From Stentor roeselii (taxonomy: Eukaryota; Ciliophora; Heterotrichea; Heterotrichida; Stentoridae), in contig RSEH01000005.1 of NCBI GenBank assembly GCA_006503475.1, forward strand, positions 186,001 through 250,000: 64,000 bases of DNA. The letters are read 5' to 3'. Within the stretch, counting starts at the first letter, position 1. Each line of letters starts with the position of its first letter. Below, in pieces: positions 1-9,011 of this stretch. The notes beneath the pieces are model-generated. The model saw only the letters and a list, made by a program, of their open reading frames with translations, searched no databases and was not told where the DNA came from. Position numbers and translations under genes: made by a program.

Positions 1-2
1 AC

Positions 3-1094
3 GCCGAGAGTCATTTAATAACACTTCAATCGAACATCCGTGGTTACCTATCACGTATAAATTACCAAAAGCAGCTAAAGCAAAATCGTCCTCATTACTA
101 TTACTTCAGCATCGAAGAATGTGAATGTTTCCTAAACAAGTCCTCAACCCTTCCATCATTTCGAGAAGAAACATCTAACAAAATGTATCCTCACGGCGGA
201 ATCTACTCAGGCGAGATGCGAGGCGGCTTCCGCGACGGCCTTGGCAAGATGAAGTGGAAAGACGGTGCCTCCTATGAAGGCTGCTGGTCTTTTGGCCGGC
301 CAGCCGGCCAAGGAATATTCATTTTTCCAGACGGTGAGAAATTCAAGGGGCACTTCGGGTACTACTTCTCAAAAGGCAATGAAAACGACTTGAAAGGGCT
401 GGGTGTTGTTTTATGGCAAGAAAATGTTTCAGATGGCTTCTTGTGGCTTTGGTATAAAAAAGCCATTTGCATCAATAGTCCAAGGTCCATCTCCATGACA
501 CCTAGAAATGAAGAAGTTCTTGCGAAGGTACAGGAAAAGTACATTTTGATGAGGGCAAACTTTGAAAAACTCGCTGGAGACTCTCGCTTTCCGAAAGATG
601 CTAAAGAAAGAAGGTACCCGGATGGAGGGGTTTATAAAGGTGATATGCAGGGTGTTAAAAGACATGGATTTGGAAAAAGTACTTGGCCTGAAGGAGATTT
701 TTATGAAGGCGAATGGAAAGATGATGCACAAAGTGGATGGGGAAAAAATTGTTGGAAGGAAGGAGCGGTTTATGTTGGATTTTTTTTGAATGGCTTGAAG
801 GATGGACTTGGAAAGTATGTGTGGGAGGATGGGACTGAGTTTTTTGGAGAGTGGAAAGCGAATAAGATGGATGGGGTCGGAAGATATACTTGGAATGATG
901 GAAAACTTTACCTTGGGCAGTGGGTTGATGGAACCATGCAGGGATTTGGAGTTTTGATGTGGAAGGATGGAAGGAAGTATGAAGGTAATTGGATGCAAGG
1001 GAAAAAACATGGAGAAGGATTAACTTTTTATTCGAATGGAAGGGTTAGTAGAGATATTTGGAGATATGGAAAAATTATCAAACCTGATGTTTAA
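3..1094 (+). CDS. IQ-motif plus MORN-repeat protein (5' end outside window)
   Basis: MORN proteins usually organise membranes or the cytoskeleton at the cortex or cilium. The frame is open from base 3, well before the first in-window ATG at 183, so the gene almost certainly begins upstream of the window. The upstream part encodes LQSNIRGYLSRINYQKQLK, an IQ-type calmodulin-binding motif. About eight or nine MORN units follow (for example YEGEWKDDAQSGWGKNCW and FFGEWKANKMDGVGRYTW). A non-repeat stretch of about 55 residues separates the first three units from the rest. The stop is TAA at 1092-1094. IQ plus MORN in one chain is common in ciliate cortical or ciliary proteins. The family is clear; the specific role is unknown. 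Confidence 0.85.
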   Translation, partial: AESHLITLQSNIRGYLSRINYQKQLKQNRPHYYYFSIEECECFLNKSSTLPSFREETSNKMYPHGGIYSGEMRGGFRDGLGKMKWKDGASYEGCWSFGRPAGQGIFIFPDGEKFKGHFGYYFSKGNENDLKGLGVVLWQENVSDGFLWLWYKKAICINSPRSISMTPRNEEVLAKVQEKYILMRANFEKLAGDSRFPKDAKERRYPDGGVYKGDMQGVKRHGFGKSTWPEGDFYEGEWKDDAQSGWGKNCWKEGAVYVGFFLNGLKDGLGKYVWEDGTEFFGEWKANKMDGVGRYTWNDGKLYLGQWVDGTMQGFGVLMWKDGRKYEGNWMQGKKHGEGLTFYSNGRVSRDIWRYGKIIKPDV

Positions 1095-1425
1095 ATGGTA
1101 TGTATGAGGTATTTTCTACTGTTGTAATTTAGTATAACTGAAATAATTCAGATTTTTTTTGGTTAATAATGTATTTTGAAATTGTGAAGGTAACTAGATA
1201 ATTATTTGTTAACTATCAATAAAACTATATCTGAAATATTTATCTTCAAGTTTTCTACTTTAAATAAATCTGAAAATACCTTCAGCTATTCTTTAATTAA
1301 TAACCTGTGAAGTAAGAATAATCATCATTGATAAAAATAAGATTTCTTCATTATTTCTTATAAACCTTTCAATTTTCCAAAAAATTCTTTTTCTACAGAT
1401 CATCTAAATATCTAAATAAACTATC
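1095..1425. other. intergenic, convergent genes
   Basis: AT-rich spacer between the convergent MORN and REJ-type genes. I see no coding frame, RNA gene or repeat in it. It presumably holds both 3' UTRs. Confidence 0.6.
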
Positions 1426-4400
1426 CTAAAAAATCCTTGGAGAGCTAAGAGTTGAAGAAAGTTCTCTATTGATCATGCAAGTTTCATTCATTTGAGACTT
1501 CTCTGGACTGGGCTTTGATCCTTCTGATGGTGTTAAACTAGTGACTCTAGTTTGCCTATAATTTTGATCCCTATTCAAACATGCGATAACTGCAGCAAGT
1601 ATCCCTTGAATCAAAATGACCTGAGCAGTTCCCCAAACAGCAAAGTTAACAATCCAGCTATCAACTTCCTCAGGACACAAAATCAAGCAAACAAAGAAAA
1701 TCGCAACAATAGACAAAAAACACACAAAAATACTTGAAAAAACTCCTAAAACACAAAATCTTTTATTTTTTCTTGAAATAAAAGCAAAAGTATTAATCAA
1801 ATCATACAAAAAACTTCCTCCAAAACAAACAAGTCCTCTTCCAAGTTCAAAAGATGAGGTATGCTTGATAAAAGAACTTCCTTTCATAACTTCTTCAAAA
1901 GTCGAAGAGTAAGTAAGTCCTATCAAAGCTTCAATTAACAAAAGACTTGAAATAATCCTTCCTGTTGATGCGATTCTCAAGGGATTTTCCTGTGGAATGA
2001 AAAGACTTGTAAGGTTGAAAGATCTTTTGAAATCGTTTTGAAATAGTCTCTGGCCTGAGTTTTTCCTGTCTTTGAAATAAAACAAAAATGCCAATGCAAA
2101 GGCGAAGACTAGTAAAGAGCAGGAGATTAAAACAGGAGTTTTAGTTAATGTGCAATCAGCTGAAGACTCTTTGACTACGTATGAACCTTTGTTAGTGATA
2201 CCGAGAACTATGTGGGTTTTATTGACTTTGTGCACTGCACAGTTTCCTTTTGCTAAACTGGAATCTTTACATTTGAAATAATTTGCTTTTAAGAAGTTGG
2301 GAATCGTTATCATTATTGGAGAGTCTATCTTCATTCCTAGTTCTCTCACATCGACAAAGCCAAAGGTATAGTTCTCGTAAGTTCCTGATATGTTAAGAAG
2401 GAAGTTGATGTAGGCTCCTTCTTTTATCTTTTGAACTGTAAGCTGAACGTCAAAGACCTGATCGAGGCTTATTCCTAAGTCATTAGGGAACTCTATTTTT
2501 ACTTTTTCATTTTGAAGAGAACTTCCAACATAATAGTACCCAATTCTTCTGATTTTCACGAGACAGGTGCTGTTTGAGTATTCTAGAATGATGTTTGGAG
2601 TTGTATCTTGAACCCAGCTTTCAGCTACGCTTATAAATAGTTCTGAAAGGATTAAGTAATCTATTCTATCTGTATATCCGTCAAAAAGTTTCAAAATACT
2701 CTGAACAGTCCCTGTGAAAACTTTCAATTCATATCTATTAATCAACTTCAAAGTTAATTTCGTGGCATTTAATAACTGTTCATCAGTGATCATCTGATCT
2801 TTCCCAAGCAACCCTGATAGACAAGACAAATACATATCAAGGTTAAACTTCGAACTAGGTATATTGTTAAAGTAAGAGTAAAACTGTGAAAAAAGATAAG
2901 AAAACGTTGAAAAATCAATAGAATATTGAGTAAACGTGATAATTGTATTAGGAACATTCAAAGGATTCCTGCATTGTTGTATAGCTTGTCCAAGATAATC
3001 TTCCCCAAGTAGTCTAAATGTTTTTTTCGAAACACTTTTAGAGTACACCATAGAAGTTAAAATAGTATCAATGACTCTTACTTGAGCCTCTTCCACTGAA
3101 GACGGTAGATAAAGTGAATAACTTGACAAACTTACCGGTTCATTCACCCAAAACGATTTTTTTCCAGAATCCACGAAACCATACTGAAAAGACAACGGAT
3201 AGTCTTCATCATCTGAGTCATAACACCCTTCAGCCTTTAACCTTGTAAGACTTTCTTCATGACTCACAACAATTTCCTTACAAACAGGTCCAGAGTTAGT
3301 TTTAAGTTGTCCAAAAGCCTTTAAAGTGCCTTGAAAGCTGTCACTAGTGATGTGCAGTTCAAGGTTATAAACAGATCCTGCCTTCAATGAGAACTCAGGG
3401 AATCCAATGAAAGAGTCAGAATTCAAAATCTTCGAAGAAAAACCATTTCCTGTAACTTTCCAGCTAAACATCAATGATCCCTTATATCTAATAATAGGTA
3501 TCAAGTTATTCAAGTAGTCAGGGTTAACCTTAAGTGTCGGAAAAGAAACCATTGCTTCACCTTGCACAGATTCATCAACTTTTACATCAATTGACTGAAA
3601 TTTACTCTTTCCATTCGACTCACATTTGACAGTAAGTGAGTAACTCGCATTTGTTTTCAAATCTTCTTTTTTTATAGTTAAACTTCCGCCATTTATTGAA
3701 AATTCAAGGGTCTGTCCTTTGAGGTCTTTGCAGCTGGACTTGTCTTGCATGCAGAACCAGAAATACCTGAACTTGCCTTGACTTTCATCTGGGTCGGAAC
3801 ATGAGGCCGTCACTTGAAAGTCCTGAGAAGCACTGATCGACCCTGAAGAGCGAGAAAGACTGAGAAGCAGATCACTTGGAATAACTTTGATCTTCGTATA
3901 AGAAGTTGCAGAATCATTTAAAGAACTCACTGTGGCAACCACGTCGTATTCACCTATATCTAGACGACTTCCATCAACGACTAAAGTGTTTTGCCTTCCC
4001 TCTAAGACCAGGTCTTGAATACCTGGAAGGTTTCCAGTCCATAAAACAGAAAAATCAAATGAATCATTAGAATTGCTTTTTCCACAAAAGTCAGCGGCAG
4101 CTATTATCACAAGTTTTTGAGTTTTTTGGATACTGTTGAAACTCGGAACACTTAAAAATGAATTTAAATTACCTGAATTTGAGATTTTTATTGTCTTCGA
4201 ACCTGTGGCTGAAGTTTCCCAGTCTTGAAGAGAAATTTTTAGGTTTATTTCGAAAGATGTAGGATGGAGTAAAGACCTTGGAATTTCGAATGAGTCTTTA
4301 GAAATTAAAGAAATGTAAGCTGAAAGATCTTGGAGGTCTGGACTGGTTAACCACCAGGAGTAAACAGCTGAAGTACTCTTGAAGTCTGAGGAGATAAGAA

Positions 4401-6546
4401 GTGATGAGCTTGAGCAAAGAAGTGAAAATGTTTCAGGTGCGCTGATGGAAATCACTGGTGTTAATTTTTCTGAGGTTTCTTTAAGATTTATTTCTAGTTT
4501 TTGGTCGCGGTAAGAACAAGGTCTTCCTGATGCGAGGATGTTGTAGGGATTTAGAATAAGTTTAGAGGTTTTGGATATAGAAGTTAGAAATACTTTAAGG
4601 ACTGAGGAACTGATCCATGTACACTTTTCAGTTTGGTTTAAGAGTTCTGTTGGACCTGATATTAGCTGATCACAGGATTCTAGAGAGAGTGAGGATGTTG
4701 CCACTTCTAGTTCGAAGTTTAGAATGATTGAGAGAAAGTCTCCTGAAAAGTAACCTGAAACATCGGTGTCCTTTAGGTATGGTAAACACTCAGTGCATCG
4801 GCCTGATTGACTTTTGAAACCTTCAATACAGTCACAGTTGCTTGTCTCAGAGTTGTAAGAGCTAAAAGGAATGCAAGTACAATTTCCTCCATTTTTCACA
4901 GAATTTACTTTACAAACATCACATTCAGAAACTGTCTTAGCTACACCACATAATGGATCAAAGTTATCTGATGCAATAACTATCACCATGACTTCTTTCT
5001 CCACTGAATCACTAGAAAATCTAAGAACAGCAGGTCCAGGCTGCGTGATAAAAACCTTAAAAACAACATACCCTTCCTTATCTGTCTTCCCAGAAGAAAA
5101 GAAAATCGAATTAATAAAAAGTTCCACTTTTTTATTCACCCTTGCCTCACTTTTCAATTCAGAAACTTTCAAAACTTTAACAGCTGCTTCATAAAAAGTC
5201 TTAGCAACTATTTCACTTTGATTAAATTCAACAAAAATCTCATCTACAAAAACATCATTTTTCTTACATTTTCCATCATCCGAGAGTGAAAAACCTGACT
5301 TGCACGCGCATCCTTTCGCAAGATCAGCATTCAAATCCTTACAAGCGACACATTTTTTAGCTTCAACACATTTGCTACATAAAGAGTTGCATTCTTTGCA
5401 GCTTGTTTCACCATAAAAACCATTTTCACAGTCACAAACTGACTTTCCTTTAATTAACTTGCATGAATTGAATGGACAGTTGCATGTTAAAGGTGTTGAA
5501 CCTGAGCATCCAGTTGTTGATGAAGGACAAGACGAGCCTCCACAATTGTAATTTTCTCGAAGTTCTGTACAAAGGCACCCTGCTCCTGTTTGGGGGTCGA
5601 TTGTTGAGGGACTGCAGGATTCGCTGCAGGATGGAGTCAAACAGTTTGAGGACTCGGATGAACTTATAAACATGCTGAAATCTACTTCGTTTTTTTTTAA
5701 TATGAAACTCCATATAAAGCCTTTGAATGAAGAAAGTCCTGAATTTGATGAGCCTATTGATATTATCATTTGGTTTGGTTCGGAATAGGATGATGGTGCT
5801 TCGTAGGTTAAAACTGGGTTGGCGTTTATAGAGAACTTCCAGGTCTTGTCAGTTATTTCGAGAGATAGCATCAGCCATTGTCTTTTTGGTACTGCTTGGT
5901 TGTTAGTGTATCTTTTTATGGATATTAAGGATGTGCTGTCAAAGTCATCTTCTGTTGTATCACTGCTATTTGAACTGGAATCACTTTCAAAATAATCCTC
6001 CGATTCACTGTTCTCAGTATTTTCATCATTAATATTACTTCCACCCTGATCACTTTCCACAACACTATCATATCCATCACTATCTCCAATACTATCACTT
6101 CCATCACTATAATAATCACCAGAATCTTCACTATTTTCGCTAAATCCCATCAAAAATATTCCCAATTCAATAGCTTGCTTATCCGCATCATAATAAATCG
6201 AAAATCCTGAATTTTCATTATTTTCCTCTTGTCTCAAGACAACCATTCCACTTTCATCATCAAGCATGATCCAAGACATAAACCCGAATGTTCCGACGAG
6301 ACTAAAGCCTTCTTTAATGATCTCATTTGAAGGAGGTCTAAGAGTTGTTCCCAGGCCATCGAAGTACCCTCCTCGATCAGTTGCAAAAAAATCATTGGCA
6401 GTTGTTGTCGGAGATAAGCCATTGACAGCGTGATTATTATTCACAGAATAATCTTTTATTATCTGGCCAAAGTTGGTACCAAGGTTATATTCCAAGACTG
6501 TGGAACCGTAGGCCACCAAGAGAAGACCAACAATAAAACTTAACAT
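1426..6546 (-). CDS. giant REJ/polycystin-like surface protein, 1706 aa
   Basis: Likely a plasma-membrane receptor or adhesion protein. It opens with a signal peptide (MLSFIVGLLLVAYGS). A laminin-G/concanavalin-like segment follows (about 20-290), interrupted by a very acidic Ser/Asp/Gly insert (about 140-205). Next come Cys-rich EGF-like stretches (about 300-440 and 545-610) and a long Ser-rich beta-sandwich region (about 610-1250) resembling the REJ module of polycystin-1 and ciliate relatives. The juxtamembrane part may be GAIN-like. About five hydrophobic segments close the protein, starting at TPVLISCSLLVFAFALAFLF, before a Ser-rich tail. REJ assignment is by overall character, not a diagnostic motif. 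The start is the only sensible one because it carries the signal peptide. Confidence 0.75.
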   Translation of the reverse strand: MLSFIVGLLLVAYGSTVLEYNLGTNFGQIIKDYSVNNNHAVNGLSPTTTANDFFATDRGGYFDGLGTTLRPPSNEIIKEGFSLVGTFGFMSWIMLDDESGMVVLRQEENNENSGFSIYYDADKQAIELGIFLMGFSENSEDSGDYYSDGSDSIGDSDGYDSVVESDQGGSNINDENTENSESEDYFESDSSSNSSDTTEDDFDSTSLISIKRYTNNQAVPKRQWLMLSLEITDKTWKFSINANPVLTYEAPSSYSEPNQMIISIGSSNSGLSSFKGFIWSFILKKNEVDFSMFISSSESSNCLTPSCSESCSPSTIDPQTGAGCLCTELRENYNCGGSSCPSSTTGCSGSTPLTCNCPFNSCKLIKGKSVCDCENGFYGETSCKECNSLCSKCVEAKKCVACKDLNADLAKGCACKSGFSLSDDGKCKKNDVFVDEIFVEFNQSEIVAKTFYEAAVKVLKVSELKSEARVNKKVELFINSIFFSSGKTDKEGYVVFKVFITQPGPAVLRFSSDSVEKEVMVIVIASDNFDPLCGVAKTVSECDVCKVNSVKNGGNCTCIPFSSYNSETSNCDCIEGFKSQSGRCTECLPYLKDTDVSGYFSGDFLSIILNFELEVATSSLSLESCDQLISGPTELLNQTEKCTWISSSVLKVFLTSISKTSKLILNPYNILASGRPCSYRDQKLEINLKETSEKLTPVISISAPETFSLLCSSSSLLISSDFKSTSAVYSWWLTSPDLQDLSAYISLISKDSFEIPRSLLHPTSFEINLKISLQDWETSATGSKTIKISNSGNLNSFLSVPSFNSIQKTQKLVIIAAADFCGKSNSNDSFDFSVLWTGNLPGIQDLVLEGRQNTLVVDGSRLDIGEYDVVATVSSLNDSATSYTKIKVIPSDLLLSLSRSSGSISASQDFQVTASCSDPDESQGKFRYFWFCMQDKSSCKDLKGQTLEFSINGGSLTIKKEDLKTNASYSLTVKCESNGKSKFQSIDVKVDESVQGEAMVSFPTLKVNPDYLNNLIPIIRYKGSLMFSWKVTGNGFSSKILNSDSFIGFPEFSLKAGSVYNLELHITSDSFQGTLKAFGQLKTNSGPVCKEIVVSHEESLTRLKAEGCYDSDDEDYPLSFQYGFVDSGKKSFWVNEPVSLSSYSLYLPSSVEEAQVRVIDTILTSMVYSKSVSKKTFRLLGEDYLGQAIQQCRNPLNVPNTIITFTQYSIDFSTFSYLFSQFYSYFNNIPSSKFNLDMYLSCLSGLLGKDQMITDEQLLNATKLTLKLINRYELKVFTGTVQSILKLFDGYTDRIDYLILSELFISVAESWVQDTTPNIILEYSNSTCLVKIRRIGYYYVGSSLQNEKVKIEFPNDLGISLDQVFDVQLTVQKIKEGAYINFLLNISGTYENYTFGFVDVRELGMKIDSPIMITIPNFLKANYFKCKDSSLAKGNCAVHKVNKTHIVLGITNKGSYVVKESSADCTLTKTPVLISCSLLVFAFALAFLFYFKDRKNSGQRLFQNDFKRSFNLTSLFIPQENPLRIASTGRIISSLLLIEALIGLTYSSTFEEVMKGSSFIKHTSSFELGRGLVCFGGSFLYDLINTFAFISRKNKRFCVLGVFSSIFVCFLSIVAIFFVCLILCPEEVDSWIVNFAVWGTAQVILIQGILAAVIACLNRDQNYRQTRVTSLTPSEGSKPSPEKSQMNETCMINRELSSTLSSPRIF
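5930..6130 (-). repeat. acidic low-complexity coding minisatellite inside REJ-type gene
   Basis: On the plus strand this stretch is a run of degenerate triplets such as TCA, ATC and ACT. On the coding strand they give Ser/Asp/Gly/Glu-rich sequence (for example YYSDGSDSIGDSDGYDS). It remains in frame with the gene and interrupts the N-terminal beta-sandwich domain. Probably a variable-length linker. Confidence 0.55.
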
Positions 6547-8087
6547 TTATTAACCATTGTTTAATTTATGAACAGAACTTATAGTTCGGGCTTAAGATTA
6601 GGGAAAATTAAGGGTTAGGCTTTGTTGTTATGGAAGTTAAGGAATGTTAGAGGATTGGAAAGGTTTAGGATTTGATTTGAAGGCTTGAAAGTAAGAGATT
6701 CGATAATTATGTTTTGCTTTAAATTTATCATCGGGGATTCAATGGAAGTTTGGCGAATCGCTGAAGAAATATACCATAATATATGAAGTTCCACATCGAT
6801 ACAAAATAAGAATGCGTGGTCTCTTTGGATGAAAGGTAAGCTGTTGATTAAATATAATTAAATAGTACCTTATCTAGGGTTTAAGAAAAATAATTCATCT
6901 AAATCTCTCATATTTCAACTTGCTTCATTTCCACATCCAGAGATTTAGACTAGAAATTAAAGCCCAATTTAAGATTAATTTCTTAAAAAAACACTCTAAT
7001 CGAGTTTTAAAGTTTCGGTGCTGTTGAAATCTTCTAAGCCTGATATCTTTGAATAACTCACTGAGAAAAAATTAGTTCTTTTGAGGAATTAATAATTCGA
7101 CAGAAAAAATATGTCAAATCCTTGAAAGCTCAATCATTTTATTATCAAGGCACAACTCTATACCTTATACTTGAACATATTTTAGAATACTTTAAAATAA
7201 ATAATTTCTGTTTGATTTTTAATCTTCCTATCGCTCAAACAAGGATGTTTCTTGATTAATTTGCTTAGATCTAAGATTTACATAACTTTTTATTATTTTA
7301 TAATGAATGCTAACTTAGTTTAATCAAGATGAAATTTAACCATTTTGCTGAAGTAATTAACTTATACTTTGTATAAAATTTTTGGTATAGTAACTCATCA
7401 AATGAAATATTAAAATATGATTTCTTAATAAATCAGGAATTTATCGATGAGAAATCGGTTATGGACCAGAAACAATCAAAAGTTGTAGTCAATTCTTATG
7501 TTATGGGTCGAAAATATAAACAAAAAAGTTTTATAAAATTTTTCAAATGCCAATAGTAATTATCAATAGACTTTGTTGAAATCGACGCCTACTTAATAAT
7601 TTTAACCAAAAGAACAATTCTTAACTATATTTAAAATAATTATATGATGCCCTTATAATTGTATGCATTTGTACTATCTTTATATTACACCTTTGATATA
7701 CAATCTTATATAATTATACGAAAAGATACTACTTCCTAATTTATTCTAAAATATCAATTTCCTACTTTCCTGATTTAATTATTCAATGAATAAAAATGGT
7801 TTAGAAATAATCAAGATTATAAGCATATAAATTTGACTGAAGAGTGATTATATCAAGCTAGAGACTATCAGTTATATATCTATTTAAAATAAATAATAGA
7901 GATTAAAAATGTCAACCCACCTATAGCCACGCTAATTAATGATCTTCCAATCAATAAAACTATCTAATTTGTAGAGAATCCTATCAAAAAAATTTAAATT
8001 TCAAAGAATTTTTTTCAATTTCAAACTTTAAGATCTCCAAAAGGTTTAAGAGTAAAGAGTACCGCTAATTATCTAAATCACCATTTC
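6547..8087. other. 1.5 kb AT-rich intergenic gap
   Basis: The longest gene-free stretch in the window and visibly more AT-rich than coding DNA. It separates two genes that both run on the minus strand. I found no domain-bearing frame, tRNA box pair or tandem repeat. The only small frame worth noting is on the plus strand at 7461-7556 (31 aa, MDQKQSKVVVNSYVMGRKYK...), preceded by AT-rich sequence. It is too short to call as a gene without transcript data. Confidence 0.5.
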
Positions 8088-8927
8088 TTACTTTCCATTA
8101 AAACATTTTTCAATACTTTCCAAGTCCTGTTTAATCCTCCTCAAAGACTTAACAGCTAAAACAAACTTCGGCTCAAAAGCTAAAAAAGTAACTTCTCTAA
8201 CTTCCCTAATCTTTTGAAGTTCAAAATCAGAAAAGCGATGATCACAAACCCTATCAAAGCCAGTCCTATTTGAATTAAGTTCAACATTCCTCGAGTCTCT
8301 CAAAGCTTGATGAAAATCATCATCTTCCCCTTCCTCTTCCCTGATTAAAAGAGCAGGAACAGGGTGTATATCTCTAGGTTTGACAAATACTTCAGAGTGC
8401 AAATCAAGTGAAATCTGGTCTAAAGTCTTTTCAAACTGATTCAACTCCAACCTGTACCCATTCCCCATGACATTTAGAAAAATGTAATCTTTTCTGTTAA
8501 TTCTAAGTTTTTTCGCTGCAAGTTTCAAGTATTTTTTCACAGAAAGCGATTTCGGTACCAAAAGTATTTTTTCTCTAACAGAGTTCAAAACAACACGTGA
8601 AAAAATAGTCGGCTTTACAGGAGCATTGTTAATAATAAAAATTTTCCTTTTATCTTTACACCCGTATAAAGATTTAAGAGTTTTCCATAAGTTCTTGTTA
8701 ATATAGACAAAAGTCTCTGGGTTGAAATCATTGATTGTTTTGTTGTCAATTGGACTAAGAGAGTCTTGCAAGTTTTTCTCATCATTTTTCAATAAAAGTT
8801 GGAAAGACGACCACCATTCCGAAGAAAGTTGAAAGCAATATTTGGGTACTCTTGAAGATAGAGGAAAAATTAAAGGAGGGTTGGATAGAGCGAGATCTCT
8901 TTGCCCTTGCAAATCCATATAATTCAT
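8088..8927 (-). CDS. stand-alone DUSP plus ubiquitin-like domain protein, 279 aa
   Basis: The N-terminal half resembles the DUSP domain found beside USP deubiquitinase catalytic domains: a WW pair at about residue 38 (SSEWWSSFQLLL), then SPIDNKTI, which matches the family's PGPIDN motif, then FVYINKNLWKTLKSLYGC. The next ~90 residues (KILLVPKSLSVKKYLKLAAKKL...) look like the ubiquitin-like domain that follows DUSP in USP4/11/15. The C-terminus is acidic then basic. No Cys or His box of a USP catalytic domain is present and the gene ends here, so it probably binds ubiquitin-pathway partners rather than cleaving ubiquitin. Confidence 0.65.
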   Translation of the reverse strand: MNYMDLQGQRDLALSNPPLIFPLSSRVPKYCFQLSSEWWSSFQLLLKNDEKNLQDSLSPIDNKTINDFNPETFVYINKNLWKTLKSLYGCKDKRKIFIINNAPVKPTIFSRVVLNSVREKILLVPKSLSVKKYLKLAAKKLRINRKDYIFLNVMGNGYRLELNQFEKTLDQISLDLHSEVFVKPRDIHPVPALLIREEEGEDDDFHQALRDSRNVELNSNRTGFDRVCDHRFSDFELQKIREVREVTFLAFEPKFVLAVKSLRRIKQDLESIEKCFNGK

Positions 8928-9011
8928 TTATGGATTAGAAAAGAATAGTTAAACTAAAAGATGATAAAAAACCAATTCTCCAAATGAAAAACCTCGAAAT
9001 TCCATCTTACA

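Noticed and set aside
429-1010. 193-codon minus-strand frame inside the MORN gene
   Set aside because: Antisense shadow; MORN repeats on the plus strand are unmistakable.
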